9,917 bases of DNA from Candidatus Gribaldobacteria bacterium (GCA_026396775.1 JAPLWD010000074.1:1-9917), one strand, 5' to 3'. Numbered from the stretch's first letter, positions 1-9,315 are shown. Program-made: numbers and translations. Notes: a model not told the origin generated them from the sequence alone.

Positions 1-405
1 AAAAATTATAATTTGTACACTGGGCAATTCCAAAAAATTGAGAAAGGTTTTGCCGATCAAGAAGTTCCTTTGAATTTTATTGAGTATTTAGAAAATTTGG
101 GACGGCAAAACAATTTGAGTGTGACAATCAATAGTATGGGGCTAGGGGCTAGCGATAAAAAGAAAAAAGATACTTTGTCGACTTTAGATTTTCAAGTGAA
201 TGCTAGAGGAGCGATAAGCGACAGTTTACGCTTTTTGGAACAGCTAGAAAATGGTCCTTGGTTTTTAGAAATTAAACTGATGGATTTAGAGGGGGAATCC
301 CCAGATGTTGATCAGCCTAAACCCAAAGAGAGTATTGTGGCTTTAAGTTTGAGCATCAGTGTTTTTGCTTATCCCGAAACTTCACCTAGCGTTGTGGTAA
401 AATAA
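1..405 (+). CDS. PilO-like type IV pilus assembly protein, 5'-truncated by window edge
   Basis: The frame is open from base 1, so the gene starts outside the window; the TTG at 13 is an internal codon and not a convincing start. About 134 residues are visible. They resemble the periplasmic C-terminal part of PilO-type proteins: a helix-rich stretch with FIEYLENLGRQNNLSVT, then a predicted beta-alpha-beta region containing ISDSLRFLEQLENGPWFLEI, the kind of segment seen in the ferredoxin-like fold of PilO. PilO normally has one N-terminal membrane helix and a coiled coil, and partners PilN in the inner-membrane alignment complex of type IV pili; those parts would lie upstream. The next gene starts 4 bases after this stop, so the two are probably cotranscribed. 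The family call rests on pattern resemblance only; another pilus or secretion membrane protein is possible. Confidence 0.5.
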   Translation, partial: KNYNLYTGQFQKIEKGFADQEVPLNFIEYLENLGRQNNLSVTINSMGLGASDKKKKDTLSTLDFQVNARGAISDSLRFLEQLENGPWFLEIKLMDLEGESPDVDQPKPKESIVALSLSISVFAYPETSPSVVVK

Positions 406-409
406 TTTT

Positions 410-805
410 ATGGCTAAGTTAAAAGATTTTAATAATTTTAAAACAGGGGATAAAATTAAGGGAGCTTTTGGGTGGATTAATCGACACCCAACTTTAATTT
501 TGCTTGGGCTTTTAATTTTAGATGCTTACTTATGTTGGTTTTTGTATTCTAAATATTATTTGTCTTTAGACACTAAGAATGTTGCTGCTTCTAACATAGT
601 TAAGATTGATAGAAATTTATTAACCAAAATTTCAAATGAATGGCAAAAGAGAGAAGCAAATATTAAAATCATTGAAACTAAAACTTATCCGGACTATTTT
701 AGTTTTGGGGACAATCGTTTAGTTAACTCATCTGCATCATCTAGTTTAAAGATTACTACTAGCTCAATTAATCAAATAAGCTCTTCGACAGCCGAAAGCC
801 CTTAG
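410..805 (+). CDS. Small single-pass membrane protein, hypothetical, downstream of the PilO-like gene
   Basis: I do not recognise this 131-residue protein. It has a lysine-rich N-terminus (residues 1-25), one strong hydrophobic helix at about residues 28-46 (PTLILLGLLILDAYLCWFLY), a mixed-charge region at about 55-95, and a serine/threonine-rich, low-complexity tail. The positive charge before the helix suggests an N-in topology with the tail outside the membrane. The ATG lies 4 bases after the PilO-like stop and has no Shine-Dalgarno sequence, so translation may be coupled to the upstream gene. Its position at the end of what looks like a pilus gene cluster suggests an accessory pilus role, but this is guilt by association only. 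Its stop codon sits inside the first terminator hairpin. Confidence 0.6.
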   Translation: MAKLKDFNNFKTGDKIKGAFGWINRHPTLILLGLLILDAYLCWFLYSKYYLSLDTKNVAASNIVKIDRNLLTKISNEWQKREANIKIIETKTYPDYFSFGDNRLVNSSASSSLKITTSSINQISSSTAESP

Positions 806-819
806 ATTAGAGGCTTTTT
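795..819 (+). terminator. Rho-independent terminator overlapping the stop of the membrane-protein gene
   Basis: AAAGCC (795-800) pairs with GGCTTT (812-817) around an 11-base loop, followed by further T residues. The TAG stop at 803-805 lies in the loop. The stem is short; together with the stronger hairpin just downstream it probably ends the pilus transcript. Confidence 0.5.
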
Positions 820-827
820 GGATCTTT

Positions 828-852
828 GGGGTTGCTCTAACCCCTTATTTTT
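828..852 (+). terminator. Rho-independent terminator, second of a tandem pair
   Basis: GGGGTT (828-833), loop GCTCT, AACCCC (839-844), then TTATTTTT. A compact 6-bp stem with a T-tract, typical of an intrinsic terminator. It abuts, and partly overlaps, the promoter of the tRNA-Arg gene. Confidence 0.75.
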
Positions 853-860
853 GTTATAGT
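832..860 (+). promoter_or_regulatory. Extended -10 promoter for tRNA-Arg
   Basis: TATAGT at 855-860 is preceded by TGT (852-854), an extended -10 element. A weak -35 (TTGCTC, 832-837) lies 17 bases upstream, inside the terminator stem. Expected start near 867, about 7 bases before the mature tRNA. Confidence 0.55.
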
Positions 861-873
861 GAGCCTGTTTTTA

Positions 874-945
874 GTCCCCGTAGTTCAACGGACAGAACGA
901 GACTCTTCTAAAGTTTAAATGGGGGTTCGATTCCTCCCGGGGACA
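874..945 (+). tRNA. tRNA-Arg (anticodon UCU)
   Basis: A complete cloverleaf. Acceptor GTCCCCG (874-880) pairs with CGGGGAC (938-944), discriminator A945. The D-stem is GTTC/GAAC. The anticodon stem 900-904/912-916 closes the loop CTTCTAA with anticodon TCT at 907-909, which reads AGA and AGG. The T-arm is a 5-bp stem (one G-U) with loop TTCGATT. CCA is not encoded, so a nucleotidyltransferase must add it. No terminator follows directly; a strong hairpin lies about 40 bases downstream. Confidence 0.95.
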
Positions 946-985
946 CAACGAGCGGAGTGAATATGGAGCGAATTGTTAACCCGGA

Positions 986-1007
986 GCAAGGCAACTGCTT
1001 GCCTTGC
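986..1007. repeat. Perfect 9-bp hairpin between the tRNA genes
   Basis: GCAAGGCAA (986-994), loop CTGC, TTGCCTTGC (999-1007). No T-tract follows, so it is not a standard terminator. It may stabilise or process the 3' end of the tRNA-Arg transcript, or be part of a dispersed repeat; the bases just before it (949-975) repeat GAGCGGAGTGAA / GGAGCGAAT-type words common in intergenic repeats. Confidence 0.5.
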
Positions 1008-1014
1008 GTACAAT

Positions 1015-1066
1015 GGAGATAGAAAAGAAAAAATTAGGGTGTAATGGTAGCACTACTCCCTGTGGG
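1015..1066 (+). pseudogene. Degenerate 5' half of a tRNA-His gene
   Basis: Positions 1039-1066 match 1606-1633 of the intact tRNA-His at 22 of 28 bases, covering D-arm, anticodon stem 5' strand and anticodon loop, including the GTG anticodon (1062-1064). The D-loop here has the usual GG, unlike the intact copy. GGAGAT at 1015-1020 resembles the tRNA-His acceptor, but about 16 A-rich bases separate it from the D-arm. After 1066 there is no anticodon 3' strand, T-arm or acceptor 3' strand, so it cannot make a tRNA. It looks like the leftover half of a tRNA gene interrupted at the anticodon loop. Confidence 0.55.
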
Positions 1067-1079
1067 TTAAGTTGGCGTG

Positions 1080-1109
1080 TTGACATGCATATAAAATTTT
1101 TGTTATAAT
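1080..1109 (+). promoter_or_regulatory. Strong extended -10 promoter, likely giving a leaderless HNH mRNA
   Basis: A perfect TTGACA (1080-1085) is followed after 18 bases by a perfect TATAAT (1104-1109), with TG of an extended -10 at 1101-1102. The HNH start codon is at 1116, seven bases after the -10, which is where transcription should begin. The mRNA would therefore have almost no leader. Confidence 0.8.
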
Positions 1110-1115
1110 ATCAAC

Positions 1116-1688
1116 ATGTCTTACTCTTCTTGTAAGTTTTGTGAAAAGGAGTTCCATGTAAAACCTTCGGCCATTAAAAGGGGATGGGGAATTTTTTGCT
1201 CTTCTGTATGTCAATATAAGTCTTATAAAAAGGGAAAGTTTGTAAAATGTGAAATTTGTAGTAAGGAAATATGGAGGCAGCCTAAAAAATTAGAGCATTC
1301 TAAGAGTCAAAAGTTTTTTTGTTGTAAGTCACATCAAACATTATGGAGGAACCATTTCTTTTCTGGAGATAAACACCCAAATTGGAAAAACGGAGAAAGT
1401 ATAAAGCATCAGGATTTTCTTTTGCGGAACAATGTGAAGCCGTTTTGTAGATTATGTAAAAATATTGATTTTAGGGTGCTTGCAGTTCATTATATTGATC
1501 AAAATAAAAAAAATAATAAGTTGAAAAATTTAACTTGGTTATGTTCTAATTGTCATCATTTAGTGCATCATCATAAGGTTAAACTTGATGATAATGGAGG
1601 TCGTAGTGTAATAGCAGCACTAGAACCTGTGGAGTTCTCAAAGCTGGTGCAAATCCCGTCGATCTCCCATAAAGCAACCCCCGCCTAA
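1116..1688 (+). CDS. HNH endonuclease-like protein with N-terminal zinc-binding pairs; frame runs through tRNA-His
   Basis: 190 residues. The N-terminal half has two Cys-pair units (C6/C9 with C28/C32; C45/C48 with C69/C70 and H73) that look like zinc ribbons. A linker with HPNWKNG (87-93), common in homing-type HNH proteins, follows. The HNH core has CRLC (111-114), VHYID (124-128), an NKKNN stretch (130-134), and LCSNCHH (142-148) with trailing histidines. Such proteins are usually mobile homing nucleases. In the usual VHHID signature the second His is the general base; here it is Tyr126 (TAT at 1491), so cleavage may be impaired. From residue 161 on, the frame is the tRNA-His gene and its terminator, so the last 30 residues are probably not a native domain. 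The start is set by the promoter 7 bases upstream; no Shine-Dalgarno is present. Confidence 0.75.
   Translation: MSYSSCKFCEKEFHVKPSAIKRGWGIFCSSVCQYKSYKKGKFVKCEICSKEIWRQPKKLEHSKSQKFFCCKSHQTLWRNHFFSGDKHPNWKNGESIKHQDFLLRNNVKPFCRLCKNIDFRVLAVHYIDQNKKNNKLKNLTWLCSNCHHLVHHHKVKLDDNGGRSVIAALEPVEFSKLVQIPSISHKATPA
1550..1577 (+). promoter_or_regulatory. Possible internal promoter for tRNA-His
   Basis: TTGTCA (1550-1555), a 16-base spacer and CATAAG (1572-1577) lie inside the HNH gene. Matches to consensus are 5/6 and 4/6. It would start transcription near 1584, about 12 bases before the tRNA. Weak; if unused, tRNA-His must be cut from the HNH transcript. Confidence 0.25.
1596..1667 (+). tRNA. tRNA-His (anticodon GUG), with non-standard elbow bases
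   Basis: G1596 is the extra 5' G (position -1) that marks tRNA-His, pairing with discriminator C1667. Acceptor 1597-1603 pairs with 1660-1666 (one G-U). D-stem GTGT/GCAC, loop AATAGCA. Anticodon stem AGAAC/GTTCT (1622-1626/1634-1638) is perfect, loop CTGTGGA, anticodon GTG at 1629-1631. The variable loop is 4 bases. The T-stem has one mismatch (T1645/C1657) and the loop is TGCAAAT instead of TTCRANY. The canonical G18 is A1613 and T55 is G1649, so the usual G18-Psi55 elbow pair is lost while G19-C56 is kept. CCA is not fully encoded. The whole gene lies in the sense strand of the HNH reading frame. Confidence 0.85.
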
Positions 1689-1703
1689 TTGGCGGGGTTT
1701 GTG
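1676..1703 (+). terminator. Terminator after tRNA-His / HNH gene
   Basis: CCCCGCC (1679-1685), loop TAATT, GGCGGGG (1691-1697), with an outer AA/TT pair and then TTTGTG. The stem is strong and GC-rich and the T-tract short. The HNH stop codon TAA (1686-1688) lies in the loop, so both genes share this 3' end. Confidence 0.7.
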
Positions 1704-1708
1704 TTATT

Positions 1709-1732
1709 AGGAGATATTTAATGATATATTAA
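1709..1732 (+). promoter_or_regulatory. Shine-Dalgarno with a three-codon minigene ahead of the DUF167 gene
   Basis: AGGAG (1709-1713) lies 7 bases before an ATG at 1721, which opens a frame of only Met-Ile-Tyr before TAA (1730-1732). The DUF167 ATG (1740) is 26 bases from the AGGAG, too far for direct use. TATATT at 1725-1730 could instead be a -10 for a nearly leaderless DUF167 mRNA. Both readings are tentative. Confidence 0.3.
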
Positions 1733-1739
1733 ACTATCT

Positions 1740-1961
1740 ATGAAAATTTTTGTGAGGGTTAAGGTTGGGGCTAAGGAAGAGGTGGTGGAAAAAATTGATG
1801 TGAATCATTTTAGGGTTTTTGTGAAGGCTCTTGCTCAAGAGGGTAAGGCTAATCGGGCGGTGGTTAAAATTTTAGCGAAGTATTTTAAAGTTACTCAAAG
1901 TCAGATTGAGATTAAATCGGGGCTAGCGTCAAATCAAAAAATTATTGAAATTTCTCTGTAA
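1740..1961 (+). CDS. DUF167 / YggU family protein
   Basis: 73 residues, a typical length for the family. It has the characteristic order: an N-terminal strand (MKIFVRVKVGAKEE), a central FRVFVKALAQEGKANRAVVK stretch that matches the family signature for a strand followed by a helix rich in Gly-Lys-Ala-Asn, then LAKYFKVTQSQIEIKSGLAS and a final strand. DUF167 proteins are small cytoplasmic alpha/beta proteins found in most bacteria and in eukaryotes; their function is not established. It is transcribed in the same direction as rpoB but separated from it by 380 non-coding bases, so it is probably its own unit. Confidence 0.85.
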   Translation: MKIFVRVKVGAKEEVVEKIDVNHFRVFVKALAQEGKANRAVVKILAKYFKVTQSQIEIKSGLASNQKIIEISL

Positions 1962-1978
1962 AAATGTACGAGAGTATT

Positions 1979-2030
1979 TGTAGAGATTGCTTCGTTGATC
2001 GCCCTGCTGGGCGACCTCCTCGCAATGACA
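1979..2030. repeat. Dispersed intergenic repeat, copy 1 (longer form)
   Basis: Begins TGTAGAGATTGCTTCG and ends CTCGCAATGACA, the arrangement of a widespread bacterial intergenic repeat in which ATTGC and GCAAT ends form an inverted pair. A CGCCC/GGGCG hairpin sits in the middle (2000-2013). Confidence 0.7.
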
Positions 2031-2052
2031 AGAGGGCAGACCTCGTACAAGC

Positions 2053-2084
2053 TTGTAGAGATTGCTTTGTTCCTTGCAATGACA
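2053..2084. repeat. Dispersed intergenic repeat, copy 2 (short form)
   Basis: Shares TTGTAGAGATTGCTT and GCAATGACA with the copy that ends 23 bases upstream, but lacks its central hairpin. The two form a direct repeat with internal length variation. Confidence 0.7.
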
Positions 2085-2103
2085 ACCAGAAAAATAAAAA
2101 GTG

Positions 2104-2132
2104 TTGACATTTTTTGGGGAGTATGTAAGTAT
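2104..2132 (+). promoter_or_regulatory. Candidate rpoB promoter with long leader
   Basis: A perfect TTGACA (2104-2109) lies 17 bases before AAGTAT (2127-2132), which keeps the key A2 and T6 of the -10 and is preceded by TG at 2124-2125. Transcription would start near 2139, giving a leader of about 200 bases before the rpoB ATG. The -10 is poor, so this is tentative. Confidence 0.4.
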
Positions 2133-2236
2133 GGAAGCATATTCAAAATAAATGAGAAAGTATTCTCAAGTTTTTAGTTTGTTTTTAAAACTAATTACAA
2201 TTTTCTCTAATTCAACTTTTTAACCAAAAACATTAG

Positions 2237-2265
2237 CCCTTCGGCCGGAGGGGAAGTTTTGTTTT
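2237..2265 (+). terminator. Leader hairpin 1 upstream of rpoB, terminator-like
   Basis: CCCTTC (2237-2242), loop GGCC, GGAGGG (2247-2252) with one G-U pair, followed by GAAGTTTTGTTTT. The T-rich tail is interrupted, so it is a weaker terminator candidate than the next hairpin. Confidence 0.4.
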
Positions 2266-2270
2266 CGCCA

Positions 2271-2303
2271 TCCTTTAATACTTGGCATTAAAGGAATCTT
2301 TTT
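2271..2303 (+). terminator. Leader hairpin 2 upstream of rpoB, intrinsic terminator or attenuator
   Basis: TCCTTTAAT (2271-2279), 7-base loop, ATTAAAGGA (2287-2295), a perfect 9-bp stem, then ATCTTTTTG. It ends 39 bases before the rpoB start codon and downstream of the only promoter-like sequence found, so it could control read-through into rpoBC. GCCAT (2267-2271) and ATGGC (2309-2313) flank it and could pair. Confidence 0.55.
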
Positions 2304-2342
2304 GTAAAATGGCTTTGCTTCTGGCTGTAAACCAAAAAAATT

Positions 2343-4661
2343 ATGCAGCAAGTTAAAAGCTTCTCCAAATCGCAAATCTCTTTTCATATGCCCTATCTTT
2401 TGCAGATGCAAAAGGACGCTTGGGATCAGCTTTGGGATAGAGATTTAAGGGAGGTCTTTCAGGAGATTTTTCCAATTAAGGATTATACTAACCACCAATT
2501 CTCTTTAGACTTTGTGGATTTTCGTTTGGAAAAGCCAAAATATAAAGATGGTTATTCGGCTAAGGAAAACGATGATTCTTTTGAGTCCTCTTTAAGGGTT
2601 AAGTTTGCTTTGAAAAATTTAAAAACTGACGAAATCAAGGAGCAAGAGGTGTTTTTGGCTGACTTTCCGCTAATGACCGAACACGGAATTTTTATTATCA
2701 ATGGGGTGGAAAGAGTAGTTATTCCGCAATTAATTCGCTCTCCAGGAGTATTTTTTACAATGCGCAGTTTTCAGGGGCGCAATTATTTTGGCGCCAAGGT
2801 TATCCCAACTAGAGGGGCTTGGTTAGAATTTGAAACTGATATTTCTGGTTTTATTGGCGTTAAAATTAATCGTCAACGCAAAGTGGCAGCCACCACTTTA
2901 TTAAGAGCCTTTGGTTTAACGGCTACCGATGATATTAAAAAAGAATTTAAAGAGGTGGATAAGGGTGAAACTATTTATCTTGAAAAAACCTTATCGCGTG
3001 ATTCCAGTACCACTCAATCGGAAGCTTTTGTGGAGATCTACAAAAAATTAAGACCAGGCGATATGGTTAGCCCAGATGCTGCCAAGGAGTTGGTTTTAAA
3101 TATGTTTTGTAATTTTCAACGCTATGATATTAGCAAGGTGGGCAGATGGAAAATGTGGGAAAGACTTCCTTTTTTAAAAGAGAGAAAAGAGGCTCTTCAG
3201 AAGAAAAAGAATGAAACTGATATCACAAAAGAGGAAAGAGTTTTGTCGGTGGAAGATATTTTAGAAACACTTAAGGAAATTATTCGTTTAAATAATGATC
3301 CCGAAGGCAAGTCTGATCAAATTGATCACTTGGGCAATCGCAGAGTGCGTAATTTATCTGAACTTTGCGCAGCTAGAGTGAGAGTGGGCTTAATGCGAAT
3401 GGAAAGAATGGTGAAAGACAGAATGTCCACTTTGGATTCAGCCACTTTAACTCCATCGCAATTAATTAATCCTCGCCCTGTTATGGCAGTGGTGCAGGAG
3501 TTTTTTGCTTCTTCGCAATTTTCGCAATTTATGGATGCTGAAAATCCTTTATCAGAAGTTGAGCATAAAAGAAGGTTAACGGCTACGGGTCCTGGTGGTT
3601 TAACTCGAGAGAGAGCGGGTTTTGAAGTAAGAGATGTGCAACCTTCACATTACGGCCGAATTTGCCCCATTCAAACTCCAGAAGGACAAAATGTCGGCCT
3701 GATCAATCACTTAGCCAGCTTTGCTTTGGTTAACAAGTTCGGCTTTTTAGAAAGCCCTTATTTTAAAATTGACAATGGCAAAGTTACCGACGATGTTTTC
3801 TATTTAACTGCTGGTCAAGAAGAACGCCACAACATTACTCATGCTGGTGTGCTTTTGGATAAGAATGGGCAGATTAAAAATGACGAAATTGACGCTCGTA
3901 AAAAAGGCGATCCAGTTCTAGTTAATAAAAAGGAAGTTGATTATATTGATGTTTCGTCTAAACAACCTTTATCGGTGGCGACTTCTTTAATCCCTTTTTT
4001 ACAGAATGACGATGCCAACAGAGCTTTAATGGGTTCAAATATGCAACGACAAGCCGTGCCCTTGGTTATTCCCGAGGCTCCATTAGTTGGCACTGGTACT
4101 GAAAGAAATGTGGCTTTGGATTCGGGTGAGGAGGCGATAGCCACCGAAGATGGTGAAATTACCGAGGTAGATGCTAGCCACATTAAATTAAAAACTAAAA
4201 AAGAAGTTGTTTCGTTTGAATTAAGAAATTTTAAACAACGCAATCAATATACAGCCACCCATCAAAGACCCGTGGTTTTTAAGGGGCAAAAGGTTAAAAA
4301 GGGCGATGTTTTGGCTGATGGCACTGCCATAGACAAAGGGCGTTTGGCTTTGGGGCGTAATATTTTTGTGGCGTTTTTGCCTTGGAGAGGAGGTAACTAC
4401 GAAGATGCCATTGTTTTATCGGAAAGATTGGCTAAGGAAGATGTTTTCACTTCTATTCATATTGAAGACTTTATTTGTGATGTTAGAGATACCAAGCTGG
4501 GGCCAGAAATGACAACTTGCGATATCCCGAATGTTTCGGAAGATAAACTGAAAGACTTAGATGAAAAAGGGGTAGTGCGAATTGGTGCTGAAGTTGGCCC
4601 GAATGATATTTTGGTAGGTAAAATTTCACCCAAAGGTGAAAAAGCCTTAACGGCTGAATAA
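2343..4661 (+). CDS. rpoB: RNA polymerase beta subunit, N-terminal part (reading frame broken)
   Basis: 772 residues of RpoB, the beta subunit that with beta' forms the RNA polymerase active-centre cleft. Visible in order: the N-terminal protrusion with FPLMTEHGIFIINGVERVVI and QLIRSPGVFF, the lobe, the rifampicin-pocket segment SQFSQFMD...HKRR (about residues 391-411), the fork region GPGGLTRERAGFEVRDV, the DDANRALMGSNMQRQAVPL block, and GRNIFVAFLPWRGGNYEDA. The start ATG is the first after an in-frame TAA at 2328; no Shine-Dalgarno is present. It stops at TAA 4659-4661 directly after VGKISPKGEKALTAE, where family members continue with a conserved block including a RAIFGEKA-type motif. About 25-30 residues of that block are absent. 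The C-terminal part resumes in the same frame at 4674. Confidence 0.93.
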   Translation: MQQVKSFSKSQISFHMPYLLQMQKDAWDQLWDRDLREVFQEIFPIKDYTNHQFSLDFVDFRLEKPKYKDGYSAKENDDSFESSLRVKFALKNLKTDEIKEQEVFLADFPLMTEHGIFIINGVERVVIPQLIRSPGVFFTMRSFQGRNYFGAKVIPTRGAWLEFETDISGFIGVKINRQRKVAATTLLRAFGLTATDDIKKEFKEVDKGETIYLEKTLSRDSSTTQSEAFVEIYKKLRPGDMVSPDAAKELVLNMFCNFQRYDISKVGRWKMWERLPFLKERKEALQKKKNETDITKEERVLSVEDILETLKEIIRLNNDPEGKSDQIDHLGNRRVRNLSELCAARVRVGLMRMERMVKDRMSTLDSATLTPSQLINPRPVMAVVQEFFASSQFSQFMDAENPLSEVEHKRRLTATGPGGLTRERAGFEVRDVQPSHYGRICPIQTPEGQNVGLINHLASFALVNKFGFLESPYFKIDNGKVTDDVFYLTAGQEERHNITHAGVLLDKNGQIKNDEIDARKKGDPVLVNKKEVDYIDVSSKQPLSVATSLIPFLQNDDANRALMGSNMQRQAVPLVIPEAPLVGTGTERNVALDSGEEAIATEDGEITEVDASHIKLKTKKEVVSFELRNFKQRNQYTATHQRPVVFKGQKVKKGDVLADGTAIDKGRLALGRNIFVAFLPWRGGNYEDAIVLSERLAKEDVFTSIHIEDFICDVRDTKLGPEMTTCDIPNVSEDKLKDLDEKGVVRIGAEVGPNDILVGKISPKGEKALTAE

Positions 4662-4673
4662 AATAAAAGATGA

Positions 4674-5507
<834 letters not shown>

Positions 5508-5538
5508 TTTTTACACTTAATTTTAACTAAAAAATTAT

Positions 5539-9169
<3,631 letters not shown>

Positions 9170-9190
9170 GAATTATTAAATACATCCCAC

Positions 9191-9221
9191 TGTCATTCTG
9201 AGCCAGCAGGCGAAGAATTTC
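9191..9221. repeat. Dispersed intergenic repeat of the TGTCATTCTGAG type
   Basis: TGTCATTCTGAGCCAGCAGG followed by CGAAGAATTTC. Words of this kind (TGTCATTCTGAGCGAAGCGAAGAATC) recur as short intergenic repeats in many bacterial genomes. A different family from the pair upstream of rpoB. Confidence 0.6.
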
Positions 9222-9224
9222 AAC

Positions 9225-9247
9225 AAAAGCCCCGATCGGGGCTTTTT
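9225..9247 (+). terminator. rpoC terminator
   Basis: AAAAGCCCC (9225-9233), loop GATC, GGGGCTTTT (9238-9246), then T. A perfect 9-bp stem with A and T tracts on both sides, so it may work in both directions. It closes the rpoBC unit. Confidence 0.9.
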
Positions 9248-9272
9248 GGTTTAAATGATAATGTAAAAATAA

Positions 9273-9301
9273 TTGACAATAATAAAAATATATGCTATAG
9301 T
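9273..9301 (+). promoter_or_regulatory. Strong extended -10 promoter of the GH1 gene
   Basis: A perfect TTGACA (9273-9278), a 17-base spacer and TATAGT (9296-9301), with TG of an extended -10 at 9293-9294. Expected start near 9308, giving a leader of about 60 bases. Confidence 0.8.
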
Positions 9302-9315
9302 TATTAAGTTATTCT

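Larger units (their letters stand above)
1039..1633 (+). mobile_element. Putative compact HNH element inserted at tRNA-His
   Basis: A 28-base imperfect direct repeat of the tRNA-His 5' half (1039-1066 and 1606-1633) lies 567 bases apart and brackets a promoter and an HNH-nuclease-like gene. This fits an element that entered the tRNA gene and brought a replacement 5' half, so the downstream tRNA remains whole. No recombinase, long terminal repeats or intron core were recognised, so the mechanism is unknown. A local duplication of the 5' half followed by an HNH insertion would look the same. Confidence 0.4.
1962..2342. other. Non-coding region between the DUF167 gene and rpoB
   Basis: No convincing gene. 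Open frames on either strand here are low-complexity translations of repeats. The stretch holds two dispersed-repeat copies (1979-2084), a 10-base palindrome ACAAGCTTGT at 2047-2056, a candidate rpoB promoter (2104-2132), and two leader hairpins (2237-2265 and 2271-2303). A 23-codon frame at 2152-2223 in the presumed leader is noted under findings but not supported as a gene. Confidence 0.7.

Noticed and set aside
1039..1101. A second, complete tRNA starting at the half-tRNA, closed by AAAAATT (1027-1033) and AATTTTT (1095-1101)
   Set aside because: The spacing is tRNA-like, but the anticodon stem has no 3' partner and there is no T-loop; A/T runs pair easily by chance.
1015..1667. One tRNA-His gene interrupted by a self-splicing intron encoding the HNH protein
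   Set aside because: The downstream part is already a full tRNA, and the upstream 5' anticodon strand (ACTCC) does not pair with the downstream 3' strand (GTTCT). No group I core elements were recognised.
1979..2084. CRISPR array
   Set aside because: Only two unequal copies with differing internal parts, no regular spacers, and a match to a known kind of dispersed intergenic repeat.
1934..2177. Short open frames on both strands in the rpoB upstream region
   Set aside because: Their translations (IARNKAIS-type) are repeat sequence read as protein; no start signals or family resemblance.
4659..4673. Stop-codon recoding in rpoB
   Set aside because: TGA recoding is known in some Patescibacteria, but a TAA is also present and about 25-30 residues are missing, so recoding alone does not restore RpoB.
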